64,000 nucleotides of DNA from Sphingomonas sp. Lineage in GTDB: Bacteria > Pseudomonadota > Alphaproteobacteria > Sphingomonadales > Sphingomonadaceae. The stretch lies in assembly GCF_030145815.1 (NCBI RefSeq), contig NZ_JAIXHL010000002.1, positions 186,001 through 250,000 of the forward strand, read 5' to 3'. A program made the translations under genes and the position numbers. Position 1 is the stretch's first letter. Each line of letters begins with the position of its first letter. A model generated the notes under the pieces. It searched no databases. It was not told where the DNA came from and worked only from the letters and a program-made list of their open reading frames with translations. This document shows positions 35,613 to 43,965 of the stretch, one piece after another.

Positions 35613-37070
35613 ATGAACCCGGTGACGACGGCGTCGCACATGTTGATCGGTGGCGATCTGGTGGCGAGCGAAAGCGGCGACTGGATCGATTCGATCGACC
35701 CCGCGACCGAAGAAGTGATCGGGCGCATTCCTGCCGGCAACGCACGCGATGTGGCCCGTGCGGTGGAGGCGGCGGATCGTGCGTGGGCGGCGTGGAACGG
35801 TATCGGCGTCGCCGCGCGTGCCGAGGCGCTTCGCGCGTTCGGGCGTAAGATCCTGGAGCGTGCCGACGAACTGCTCGAGGTCGAGGTCCGCGACACCGGC
35901 AACACGATCGCACCGATGCGCGGCGACGTGCGCACCGGCGTGGAAGGAATCAACTATTATGCCGGCCTGGCTTATGAGCTGAAGGGCGAAACGATTCCCG
36001 CGACGCCGGGCAATCTCCACTTCACGGTGCGCGAGCCCTATGGCGTGGTGGCTCGCATTGTCCCCTTCAACCATCCGGTGATGTTCTCCACTGCGCGCAC
36101 CGCGGCGGCGCTGATGGCCGGCAATTCGGTAGTGGTGAAGCCGCCCGAGACGAGCTCGCTCTCCGCGCTGATCCTGTCTGAGATCGCGCGCGAGGCATTG
36201 CCGCCGGGCGTGTTCAACATCGTCACCGGCACTGGTGCTGGCGCAGGCGCGCCGCTGGTGCGCCATCCCGGTGTCAAGCGCATCGCGTTCATCGGATCGG
36301 TCGAGACCGGCATGGCCATTCAGCGCATGGCGGCGGAGAGCGCGGTCAAGCACGTCACGCTGGAGCTTGGCGGAAAGAACCCGCTGATCGCCTTTCCCGA
36401 CGTGGATCCGGCAACCGTGATCGACGCGGCGATCGCCGGCATGAACTTCTCGTGGCAGGGCCAGTCGTGCGGATCGACCAGCAGGCTGCTGCTCCACGAA
36501 TCGATCCACGACGAAGTCGTTGCCGGGCTCGTCGAACGCATCCGCGCGATACGGGTGGGCGACCCGATGGATCCGGCCAGCCAGATGGGCGCGATCAATT
36601 CAAAAAACCAACATGACAAGGTTCTGCGCCATATTGCCGCCGCGCGCGAGGATGGTGCCCGACTGCTAGCCGGCGGCGGCCGGCCTGATGGAGAGCAATT
36701 CCGCAAAGGTTTCTGGATCCAGCCGACGCTGTTCGGCGATGTCGAGCAATCGATGCGGATCGCCCGGCAGGAGGTCTTCGGCCCGGTTCTATCGGTGATG
36801 AAATGGTCGACGCTCGACCAGGCGATCGCGATCGCCAACGCGACCGACCTCGGCCTGACCGCGTCGATCTATGCTAACAATATCGACGACGCTTTTGCCG
36901 CCGCGCGCAGGGTGCGCTCGGGATATGTGTGGATCAACAGCGTCGGACCGCATTACCCGGCCATGCCCTATGGCGGGATGAAGAACAGCGGAACCGGACG
37001 CGAGGAAGGGATCGAGGAGATGCTGAGCTACACCGAGCAAAAAGCCTATAATCTGGCCATGCGAAAATAA
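35613..37070 (+). CDS. NAD(P)-dependent aldehyde dehydrogenase
   Basis: A 485-residue ALDH: VPFNHPVMFSTARTAAAL, the base Glu in TLELGGKNPL, the catalytic Cys in QGQSCGSTSR and RQEVFGPVLSVMKW are all present. AGAGAGAC precedes the ATG. In naphthalene- and phenanthrene-type pathways the hydratase-aldolase releases an aromatic aldehyde that an ALDH (NahF or PhdK) oxidises to salicylate or phthalate; the common operator suggests that partnership here. Substrate specificity is inferred from context only. Confidence 0.88.
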   Translation: MNPVTTASHMLIGGDLVASESGDWIDSIDPATEEVIGRIPAGNARDVARAVEAADRAWAAWNGIGVAARAEALRAFGRKILERADELLEVEVRDTGNTIAPMRGDVRTGVEGINYYAGLAYELKGETIPATPGNLHFTVREPYGVVARIVPFNHPVMFSTARTAAALMAGNSVVVKPPETSSLSALILSEIAREALPPGVFNIVTGTGAGAGAPLVRHPGVKRIAFIGSVETGMAIQRMAAESAVKHVTLELGGKNPLIAFPDVDPATVIDAAIAGMNFSWQGQSCGSTSRLLLHESIHDEVVAGLVERIRAIRVGDPMDPASQMGAINSKNQHDKVLRHIAAAREDGARLLAGGGRPDGEQFRKGFWIQPTLFGDVEQSMRIARQEVFGPVLSVMKWSTLDQAIAIANATDLGLTASIYANNIDDAFAAARRVRSGYVWINSVGPHYPAMPYGGMKNSGTGREEGIEEMLSYTEQKAYNLAMRK

Positions 37071-37174
37071 GCCGCAACCTGGAGCACGAAGTCGGCGGGG
37101 TACTGAGCGGCTGACCGCGATGGCCTCCCAAGCCTTGATCACGCTCGGCAGACTCGGCGCCGCGCGTTGAGCAC

Positions 37175-37540
37175 ATGAACCGACACGCCCGTCGCGCCGA
37201 CGGATGCCCCTTGGCGCTCGGCCCTCCGAACATATGGATCGGCAGATCCCGTGCCTTCGCGTCGCTGGTCGAAGCGGCCGGTGACCGCTTCGAGGAAGCA
37301 CTGGAGATCGTCGAGGATTATCTGCGGCCCGTTGCCGATCTCGACACCTTCGCCTTCCGGATGACCAAGGACGGTGCCGACGGCAAGAATCACAGCGGAC
37401 GCTTCCCTGCGGCTGCGCTACGCATGCTCGACAAGCTGGGCGGCCCGGATCGGCAGACGGCACCGTGGAATATCGGCGAGCTGCTTGAGACCGTCGCGAC
37501 AGCGCGTCCCCGGCAACACCTCCCGCCTGGGCGTTTTTAA
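37175..37540 (+). CDS. Hypothetical protein, probably a C-terminal gene fragment
   Basis: A 121-residue frame. From about residue 22 it reads like the helical C-terminus of a larger protein (FASLVEAAGDRFEEALEIV, then YLRPVADLDTFAFRMTKDG). The first 20 residues look random and no ribosome site is seen. It lies at the left border of the mobile island, in a 520-base stretch (37071-37591) with no other gene. It may be a leftover of a gene cut by integration. Function unknown. Confidence 0.35.
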   Translation: MNRHARRADGCPLALGPPNIWIGRSRAFASLVEAAGDRFEEALEIVEDYLRPVADLDTFAFRMTKDGADGKNHSGRFPAAALRMLDKLGGPDRQTAPWNIGELLETVATARPRQHLPPGRF

Positions 37541-37591
37541 GCATACCGGTCAAGGGAGCGCTTTGCGCCTTCACTCACAGACCCGCAAAAA

Positions 37592-38488
37592 TCACTGGTG
37601 ACGGTTTCTCCAAGTCACTTCTTCAATCACCGGCTGAATCGCTTTTGACAACTTTCGAAGCCAGACCGCCTCATTCGCTACGCGCTCGGGGTCTGCCTCG
37701 ATCGACCATGCGCGGCGTTCAGGGGACCAGGAATATCCCGCCCCCTTGAGCACGTCCTTATGCTCGAAAAGCGCCCGAGTGGCATAAAGGCGATGCGTGA
37801 TGCGTCGTGCGTTGCCAATCATATGCGCCGCTATCGAACGCCCATCCCCCGTGTGAGAGGCGAGCAAGCAGGTTGTTGCCCACACATCGGCAGCGGCCCG
37901 GTGAGCGTCTGGCAGGTAGAATCCAGCTTGTGTCAGAAGGCTCGCAACGCTGCGACCGCCGCTCCAGCCAAGCTCCGGCCAGTCGATGTCCCTCATTGAG
38001 CATGCCCATGGCAAGCGCGCGAATGCGGGAAAGCGCTGGGTGACGAAAGCGTGGTCGAATTTCGCATGATGCGCCACGACCACATCGACACCGCGAAGCG
38101 CCTGCATGATCTCGGTCTCGGCAAACCATTTGCCGATAAGCATGTCCGAAGTGATGTGGGTCAGCCGCTCGATCTCGACCGACAGATCCTCGGCCGGATC
38201 TTCCAGCCAAGACTGCGGCGGCGTCACATCGACGACGTCCCCGCCCTCAAGATCGATCGACAAGGTGCCGATCGCGAGTTCGATCATCTTGTCGCGCTCG
38301 GGGTCGAGCCCTGTGGTTTCGCAATCCAGGATTGCGCATTTGATCACGCTGTCCGGCACCGGCATCGAGCGGCACCAGATTTCGTCGGGCTTGGGCAGGC
38401 GACGGAGCACGCGGTAATCGCCGATCTGTTCAAGCCGACGGGCAAGCCGCTCGCCGCGGCGATTTGGGTTGAGGTGATAGAAGGGCAT
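37592..38488 (-). CDS. DEDDh 3'-5' exonuclease (DnaQ-like)
   Basis: A 298-residue protein with an RNase T/DnaQ-type domain at residues about 48-220. All four acidic positions and the His are visible: Asp and Glu in AILDCETTGLD, Asp in HHAKFDHAF, and His plus Asp in DAHRAAADVWAT. The C-terminal 70 residues (YSWSPERRAWSIEAD) form a small extra domain. GAGGAA precedes the ATG at 38488. It is the terminal gene of the leftward mobilization set; a role in processing DNA ends during transfer is possible but unproven. Confidence 0.88.
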   Translation of the reverse strand: MPFYHLNPNRRGERLARRLEQIGDYRVLRRLPKPDEIWCRSMPVPDSVIKCAILDCETTGLDPERDKMIELAIGTLSIDLEGGDVVDVTPPQSWLEDPAEDLSVEIERLTHITSDMLIGKWFAETEIMQALRGVDVVVAHHAKFDHAFVTQRFPAFARLPWACSMRDIDWPELGWSGGRSVASLLTQAGFYLPDAHRAAADVWATTCLLASHTGDGRSIAAHMIGNARRITHRLYATRALFEHKDVLKGAGYSWSPERRAWSIEADPERVANEAVWLRKLSKAIQPVIEEVTWRNRHQ

Positions 38489-38511
38489 AAGCAGTTCCTC
38501 GAAAATGCGAA

Positions 38512-38539
38512 CGCCCGCCGCCTGGACAGGCGACGGGCG
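38512..38539 (-). terminator. Hairpin between the MobL-like gene and the exonuclease gene
   Basis: CGCCCG-C-CGCCTG pairs with CAGGCG-A-CGGGCG around a 2-base loop, a 12-pair stem with one mismatch. On the minus strand it follows the MobL-like stop and is soon followed by a short T run (CATTTTCG), so partial termination or attenuation before the exonuclease gene is likely. Confidence 0.5.
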
Positions 38540-38564
38540 TAAGAACGGTTGGATGGATCGAGCG

Positions 38565-39230
38565 TCAGGTGCGGGTAGCGGGACGCAGTCCGATCAGTTG
38601 GAGCCAGGCATCCTCGGCGGCCCGCGTCTGGTCCGCATTGGCAAACCATTGCCAATGCCGAGCTCCGCGCCGCCCATTGTCACGCCAGAACCGCGCGGTT
38701 GCCAGCAGATGGACGTGCGGGGTTCCGACCGGCGCACCGCCCGCATCCCGCCGGAAATGGATCGCCCAATCGACGATCATCCCTTTGTCGGTCAGGTGCT
38801 TGTAGACGTAGTTCTCGACCAGCCAGGTCCAGCGCGCGGGATCGTCGGCGGATGGAAGATCGGCCACGATGTGCGTCGCGGCGACCGCCTGCGGACCCTC
38901 CCGCGCGGCCGCCTCATCGGCATCTCGCCACAACGCATCGCCGTTTCTGAGGTGCGGCGGCAGCTTCAGCGGGTGGCAGCGGCCTGCCGCCAGCAGATCG
39001 CCGCGATCGACATAGCTATCCGGCACCTTGCCAAATCTGTCGCTGCCGCTGATGCGGTTGATATACAACCAGGATGCCGTCGCCGTGTAATGCGTGGAAT
39101 ACGGTCCTTCGGTCGAGCGGCTTTCGCGCCCGGCGGCACAGACGGGCCTTGCATTGAATGGCGGGCGGAGACGCGAGCGCGCGCCCTCTTCCGCCCCGCG
39201 AACGCGGAGCTTGGTGACGGTATCAGACAT
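38565..39230 (-). CDS. MobA/MobL-like protein (small HUH-type relaxase domain)
   Basis: A 221-residue protein whose C-terminal half resembles the MobA/MobL domain of mobilization relaxases: ENYVYKHLTDKGMIVDWAIH and the histidine pair in GTPHVHLLATARFW. Full MobL relaxases have an extra C-terminal helicase or primase part, absent here. The ATG at 39230 follows AAGGA. The N-terminal SWLYINRISGSDR segment may carry the catalytic Tyr. Beside a second, larger relaxase it may be an accessory or degenerate copy. Confidence 0.65.
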   Translation of the reverse strand: MSDTVTKLRVRGAEEGARSRLRPPFNARPVCAAGRESRSTEGPYSTHYTATASWLYINRISGSDRFGKVPDSYVDRGDLLAAGRCHPLKLPPHLRNGDALWRDADEAAAREGPQAVAATHIVADLPSADDPARWTWLVENYVYKHLTDKGMIVDWAIHFRRDAGGAPVGTPHVHLLATARFWRDNGRRGARHWQWFANADQTRAAEDAWLQLIGLRPATRT

Positions 39231-39252
39231 CGGAGTTTTCCTTGACGAATGC

Positions 39253-39289
39253 CGCGTTGCGGCGGTTCGCGCGCCGCAGCCGCAACGCG
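39253..39289. repeat. Perfect 11-bp inverted repeat between relaxase and MobL-like genes
   Basis: CGCGTTGCGGC (39253-39263) and GCCGCAACGCG (39279-39289) form a perfect stem with a 15-base loop. It lies 23 bases upstream of the MobL-like start and 176 bases after the relaxase stop. It may be a terminator for the relaxase transcript or part of a transfer origin. The remaining bases of this 234-base gap show no gene. Confidence 0.5.
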
Positions 39290-39464
39290 CGGAGCCGTCA
39301 GGCTCGGTTCTCATGCATCACTGCATTTTCCCCTCTGCCTTCTGGCTCATCCTTCACTTCATCTGTCTGACCTTGCTCAGGTTGCGCGGCGCCGCCCGCG
39401 CTTTTCCGACGTGGGCTGAAAGTGATCCGGACGTTGCAAGCCGTGGGTCACTACGGGCCTGCGA

Positions 39465-41435
39465 TCACTCTATCCCACTACCTTCACGATGCCGGACAAT
39501 GGTCGGCCGCCGTTCGGTGTTCGGCGTCGTGACAGCGGGTGCGTCTGTTCGGGCGCGGATGTCAGGTCCGGAGACATGTGTCGAAATAACCGAATGATGC
39601 CGGACGTCGGCCAGCGGCGCGGCGTTGCTCAGCGGCATCAGGTCATCGTCTGCAGGGGTAGCACGCCGATAGGCACGAGCCCATCTCCGACGCCGTGCAG
39701 TGTCACCCTGGTTGCCAATGCGAGCATCAAGCGCGCGTTGGCGAGTCTGGGCAAGCTCTTTCCGCGTCTTGCGAGCACGGCGTCTGGCCTCAACGAGGGT
39801 GATCGTTTCGAGCTCGAGACCGAGCCGTTCGGCGGCGCGCTGGCATTGCGCGAGATAGGCGGCGTCCCCAAACACGGCGACCGCGCCGAACCGGTCGCGG
39901 GCCAGCGTCAGCGCTGCCTCGACCGCGCGATCCGAACGATCGTTGACCCAGATGATTGAGCCTGCATCGACCAAGGCGGGCTGGCCGCGACGCGTGTGAT
40001 CGTCGAGTGACCAATAGCAAACCATGTCGCCGCGCCGTTCGCTGTCGAACCCTGCGAGAGTCGTCCCGGCAGACGGCCCGTGGTCAGCGCACCAGGGCGC
40101 CGTGATCCCCACGTCAACCGCTCCGATCGCTTCGAGGTCGACTGCATAGAGGTCGTCAGAATCGGCAGCGGCAAGTCGCAATCCACGCACCGCGTCGATG
40201 CGCGCATTGAATGCAGCCTTGATCGCTGATGTCGCGGACTCGCGCAATGTCGGCCAGGCCGCCGACAGATCACGCTTCAACCGGAGGTCCCCGTCGAACA
40301 CGGCCAAGTCCAAGCGATGGGCGGACAGTGCCGCCTCCATATTACCGAGCGATGCATCTCTGGCGGCAAGCAACGCTCCCACGCGTCCATCGATCTGCCG
40401 AGAGACATCGCGCATCCGGCGCGTGCGTCCCAACCAGGTCTCGGCCTTCGCCGGGTCAAGAACGCGCGGGACATAGGGCCCGGGCTCGACACCGACCGGC
40501 GGCTCATATTTCCCGAGCCGGTCGTCGAGCTTACGCCAGCTGTGTCGGCGATCGATATTGCTGAGCTTCACATGCTCGTCCCAGGCATAGAGTTCGCCAC
40601 CATTCACAGATGGTCGAATGCCCATCCCGTGCGAAGCCAGCGCCGCGTGCAATTGCTGCCAAGCCGAAGCGTCGTCGAGGATTGGCCCGGCGATGTCCTG
40701 CGCAACTCTGGTGAACGACGCGAACCCCGAGAGCGCCTCCCATTCGAGCGCGTCTTGGCGAAGGGGCGTCCGCTTCCGGACCACGTTCGCAGGTTGTGGC
40801 TTGCGCACCACCTCATCGTCCACGACCTCATAGCGGGCGCCTGCTTCGGGTTGCAGCCGTCGCACATGCTCGATCCGGGCGATCGCGCGTTGCATCGCCT
40901 CCCTTGAGCCTGAACGCCCATCCGGTCCTTGCCCGAACGGCAGCGCCGCGCCGGTGTCGGGATCGATGGTCACGAACATCATGTGCAGATGAAAATTGTC
41001 GGTATCGATATGCGCCGCCCACAGGATCACCGCATTCTCGCAACCCAGTTCCTCCCCCACCGTCGCCACCGCGTCGGCGCACTCGATCTCGGACAGCTGT
41101 TCACCGACACGGCACGACATTACGGCGTGACGCACCGGCTTTTTGACCTTGCGACTGCGCGCCTTCAGACGTCGCTCGGCTTCTTCCGACCCGCTTTCCC
41201 AGTCGAGCGCATTGCCGCCGACTACGGCCCCGCGAGATAGTACCCGCTCAGGCGGGGGTTCGGTCGCCTTCGTCGCACGGGTCATGTAGGTCGACAGTGT
41301 CAGGCCATAGTCCATGCCAATCGCATCGGGCTTCAGCCAGCAGCGGTCACCGTCCACCATGTAGCTGGCGAGATAACGAGCATAGCGCTCGACGCCCTTC
41401 GCGCTGCTCTTTGACGGGATCAGCTTGATAATCAT
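39465..41435 (-). CDS. Large relaxase/mobilization nuclease with C-terminal LPD7-like domain
   Basis: About 656 residues from the ATG at 41435, where MIIKLIPSKSSAKGVERYARYL gives the expected relaxase start (shown here within 22, key part IPSKSSAKGVERYARYL); the longer frame from 41588 adds random sequence. The relaxase/VirD2-like domain (residues 1-200) has the metal-binding HIDTDNFHLHMMF. The C-terminal part (about 480-580) with IIWVNDRSDRAVEAALTLA and AVFGDAAYLAQC looks like the LPD7 domain found in such relaxases. It would nick the transfer origin and lead the strand into a recipient via another element's conjugation machinery, since no type IV secretion genes are visible. Confidence 0.82.
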   Translation of the reverse strand: MIIKLIPSKSSAKGVERYARYLASYMVDGDRCWLKPDAIGMDYGLTLSTYMTRATKATEPPPERVLSRGAVVGGNALDWESGSEEAERRLKARSRKVKKPVRHAVMSCRVGEQLSEIECADAVATVGEELGCENAVILWAAHIDTDNFHLHMMFVTIDPDTGAALPFGQGPDGRSGSREAMQRAIARIEHVRRLQPEAGARYEVVDDEVVRKPQPANVVRKRTPLRQDALEWEALSGFASFTRVAQDIAGPILDDASAWQQLHAALASHGMGIRPSVNGGELYAWDEHVKLSNIDRRHSWRKLDDRLGKYEPPVGVEPGPYVPRVLDPAKAETWLGRTRRMRDVSRQIDGRVGALLAARDASLGNMEAALSAHRLDLAVFDGDLRLKRDLSAAWPTLRESATSAIKAAFNARIDAVRGLRLAAADSDDLYAVDLEAIGAVDVGITAPWCADHGPSAGTTLAGFDSERRGDMVCYWSLDDHTRRGQPALVDAGSIIWVNDRSDRAVEAALTLARDRFGAVAVFGDAAYLAQCQRAAERLGLELETITLVEARRRARKTRKELAQTRQRALDARIGNQGDTARRRRWARAYRRATPADDDLMPLSNAAPLADVRHHSVISTHVSGPDIRARTDAPAVTTPNTERRPTIVRHREGSGIE

Positions 41436-41599
41436 CCCGATGATATCGGCGATGCGGGGCGCAAAGCCAAGTTGGACCCGTCCAATTCTCTGCTCTCGCC
41501 GTAGGCACTCGGTTGCGACACCCGCGGCACGCGGGCGGAGCGACCGTTCGACCGGGGTTCGCGTCAGCGCACCCCCATCCTGTGTCAAAAATTACCCCT

Positions 41600-41700
41600 T
41601 CTCGAGGCAAGCTCGAGCAGGACGTGGCACAGCATGACACGTCGTCTCATGTCGGAGCGTCACGCGGCATGACATTGCGCAGCGGCGTTGTGCGCAGCGT
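41600..41700. other. Repeat-rich segment, candidate transfer origin
   Basis: The 375-base gap between the divergent relaxase and 41811 genes contains clustered repeats. They are the inverted pair CTCGAG-GCAAG-CTCGAG (41601-41617), the direct repeat CATGACA (41633-41639, 41668-41674) and the direct repeat TGCGCAGCG (41676-41684, 41691-41699). Transfer origins commonly lie beside the relaxase gene and carry such repeats. No nick-site consensus was recognised. Confidence 0.4.
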
Positions 41701-41735
41701 GGGATGGCCCGCGCACCGCGTAACATAGCGCGACA

Positions 41736-41758
41736 AAATTTCAGAATGTCCCAAGTTT
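41736..41758 (+). repeat. 23-bp dispersed repeat, copy 1
   Basis: AAATTTCAGAATGTCCCAAG followed by TTT; it agrees with copy 2 at 58208-58230 at 21 of 23 positions, in the same orientation. It lies 53 bases upstream of the gene at 41811, in the likely promoter. A shared operator or promoter element of the island is the simplest reading. Confidence 0.6.
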
Positions 41759-41810
41759 AAGAGAGATCGAATCGCGAAGGTGTCTCCGTTGAAACACGGA
41801 GTAACCTATC

Positions 41811-42347
41811 ATGCCCCGTAAGGCATTGGACGGCGCGAAACTCGCCGCCGACATCGACCGGCTCGAGCGCGAGGACAAGACCTCGCCCCCCACCGCGCAG
41901 CCATCGCTGATGGACGCGGTGCGCGGACTTGCCACCTATATCGAGACCCGCGCCAGGCTGGGCTGGACCGATCCGATGATCGCGGCTGTGCTCACCAACG
42001 CCGGATATCCGATCAGCGCCGACACCCTGCGCTCGTATCGCAAGCGCCTGCGCGACGAAGGCCTGATGGCCCCGCTGCCGGTCGAAGAACAGAAGAACAG
42101 GACGCGGCCGCCGGCCGCCATTGTCACTACGGTGCCGCTGCCGACGACCGTCGAAGTGGCGTCCACAGCCGATGCGATAGGAGCGCCCGCCACGGTCATG
42201 CCCAGCGGCGCGCTGCCGCGCACTGCGGCGATACCGACAACAGAAGAAGCCGCCATGGCGCGCGCGCCGCCAGAGCCGGGCCTGACTCCGTCTCCGGCCC
42301 GCACCTTCCGGGTCGATCCCACCAAACTTCCGCCCGACCGGGCGTGA
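41811..42347 (+). CDS. Hypothetical protein of the mobilization operon
   Basis: A 178-residue protein with a basic helical N-terminal half (DIDRLEREDK, DAVRGLATYIETRARLGW, ADTLRSYRKRLRDEG), which may be a DNA-binding domain with a helix-turn-helix-like ending. The C-terminal half is Pro/Ala/Thr-rich and disordered. A GGAG nine bases before the ATG lies in the 3' arm of a hairpin (CTCCGT/ACGGAG, 41784-41801). It is first in a rightward run with the ParA-like gene and is divergent from the relaxase, so an accessory mobilization or regulatory role is likely. The family is not recognised. Confidence 0.65.
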   Translation: MPRKALDGAKLAADIDRLEREDKTSPPTAQPSLMDAVRGLATYIETRARLGWTDPMIAAVLTNAGYPISADTLRSYRKRLRDEGLMAPLPVEEQKNRTRPPAAIVTTVPLPTTVEVASTADAIGAPATVMPSGALPRTAAIPTTEEAAMARAPPEPGLTPSPARTFRVDPTKLPPDRA

Positions 42348-42366
42348 CCAATCCAAGGAATGCATC

Positions 42367-43239
42367 ATGAACTACGTCACCGAACAGAACATTCCCCTCA
42401 ATCGCGCCGCCCGGCGGCGGCTCAAAACCATCCTGTCGATCAAGAACAAGGGCGGGGTCGGCGGCAGTCACCTCGCCATGGCGACCGCAACCGTGCTGCG
42501 GATGAGCGCCGGCGGCGCCTTCACCACCGTGCTGGTCGATCTCGACGGCTCGACCGGCACCACCATCGGCAAGATGGGCGAGCGCGACGAGGACGGCCAC
42601 ATCAAACAGGAGCAGTCGCTCGACCGCGGCGTACCCGCGATCGACCTGTTCGATCCCGGCCAGCGCGGGGCACTGTTCTCGCTGACCGAGATCGAGGACC
42701 GGTTCCTGATCCTCGACGGGCCGGCGGCTTCGATCAACACGTTCAAGGCGCTGACCGAGAATCTCGCTGCCAAGGACTGGGTCCGGCACAACGACGAATG
42801 CGGCCGCGATCTCGTGGTCATGATCCCGATCACGCCGCACCTCGCCTCGATCGCGGCCGTGCCCGAGGCGATCGCGCTGTTCGGCGATGCCGCGCGCTAC
42901 ATCGTCGTGCGCAGCATGCTGGGCTGCAAGCCCGGCGACTACGTCCTGTGGGATGCGCCCGAGTTCCGCGACAAATTCGGGCGTATGGTCAGCGGCCGCT
43001 CCCGGGCGATGCTGGAGGAGGCCGGCGGCGTGGTGCTCGACATGCCCGCGCTCAACCCCGGCGTGCTAGCGCGCGCCGAAGCGCTCAAGGTGCCGTTCGC
43101 GGAAGCTATCCACCCGCCGCTTCTCGACTCCGCCGAACGCATCTCAGTCCGTCGCTGGCTGGAGACTTGGGCGGCGCAGCTCGATGACGCGCGCGACATG
43201 CTCGGGCTCGATGCGGACTTCGCTTGGAACATTGCGTGA
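42367..43239 (+). CDS. ParA/MinD-like ATPase family protein with altered Walker A
   Basis: A 290-residue protein that starts its nucleotide domain with SIKNKGGVGGSHLA. In ParA/MinD proteins the motif is KGGVGKT/S, with a catalytic second Lys; here that Lys is Gly, while the signature first Lys and the VLVDLDGSTGTT strand (Walker A') remain. ATP hydrolysis may be lost or modified. AAGGA precedes the ATG. Proteins of this kind beside mobilization genes help position or partition DNA or stimulate conjugation. The following gene starts within its stop (GTGA). Confidence 0.72.
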   Translation: MNYVTEQNIPLNRAARRRLKTILSIKNKGGVGGSHLAMATATVLRMSAGGAFTTVLVDLDGSTGTTIGKMGERDEDGHIKQEQSLDRGVPAIDLFDPGQRGALFSLTEIEDRFLILDGPAASINTFKALTENLAAKDWVRHNDECGRDLVVMIPITPHLASIAAVPEAIALFGDAARYIVVRSMLGCKPGDYVLWDAPEFRDKFGRMVSGRSRAMLEEAGGVVLDMPALNPGVLARAEALKVPFAEAIHPPLLDSAERISVRRWLETWAAQLDDARDMLGLDADFAWNIA

Positions 43240-43874
43240 GCGGCGGCAACGGCACCGGTCGCCGCAAGACCGCCGATGAGCTGCTCCGCCAGTTGCTTAC
43301 CGAACCCGAGCATATGGCGGTGCTCGAATATTCCCGCGACCAAGGACTCGAGCGCGACAGCGCCGTGTTCTTCCTGGTCGCAATGCTCAAGACCTTCGCG
43401 TTCGTGTTCGATCGGACACTGGTCGCGATAGAGACGGCCGAGGCCGGAACCGACGCTTTGCTCGCTGCCACGCGGCAGGCTGAGACCCGCCTCGATACAC
43501 TGCTGACCCAGAAACACGCGCTGTTCGCCGAGATGATGGAGCAGAACCTGGAGCGGATGGCCTTCTATACCGGCGAGATGCGTTCGGCGATCGGCGAGGT
43601 CCGGATCACCAAGGACGAACTCGCCAAGACCAACAAGGAAGCCGTCGGCACCTATCGCGCCTACAAGCGCCTTGCCGATGATGGCAGCGGCACGGCGCTG
43701 TCGCAGCTGTTCCAGAAGCATGCGCTGGAGGCACTCGACCGGCGTGTGCCGTTCTACGACGACACGATCCGGCTGCTGATCCTCACGACCATCGCGCGTT
43801 CGGCCCGCAAGGCCATGACGATGATGGGCGCCGGGTTCCTGCTCGTCCTGCTCGTCGTGATGCTCCGCCACTGA
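43236..43874 (+). CDS. Membrane-anchored coiled-coil protein of the mobilization operon
   Basis: A 212-residue protein from the GTG at 43236, which overlaps the ParA-like stop (GTGA). The middle is long, charged and helical (EAGTDALLAATRQAETRLDT, then NLERMAFYTGEMRSAIGEVR), probably coiled coil. The C-terminus has one membrane helix (MTMMGAGFLLVLLVVML), giving a tail-anchored layout resembling TraM-like conjugation accessory proteins. The family is not firmly identified. Co-translation with the ATPase suggests that the two interact. Confidence 0.62.
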   Translation: MSGGNGTGRRKTADELLRQLLTEPEHMAVLEYSRDQGLERDSAVFFLVAMLKTFAFVFDRTLVAIETAEAGTDALLAATRQAETRLDTLLTQKHALFAEMMEQNLERMAFYTGEMRSAIGEVRITKDELAKTNKEAVGTYRAYKRLADDGSGTALSQLFQKHALEALDRRVPFYDDTIRLLILTTIARSARKAMTMMGAGFLLVLLVVMLRH

Positions 43875-43965
43875 CCCGTGAACCGCGTCGGCGCCTCGCT
43901 GTGGCCCATGGCGGGTCCGCGATGCGGGGCGCCTGCCCAACTCTCAACTATCGAATGGAAAGACA

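Noticed and set aside
39465..41435. A complete conjugative element
   Set aside because: No VirB/VirD4 or Tra mating-pair genes were found in the island; only mobilization functions are visible.
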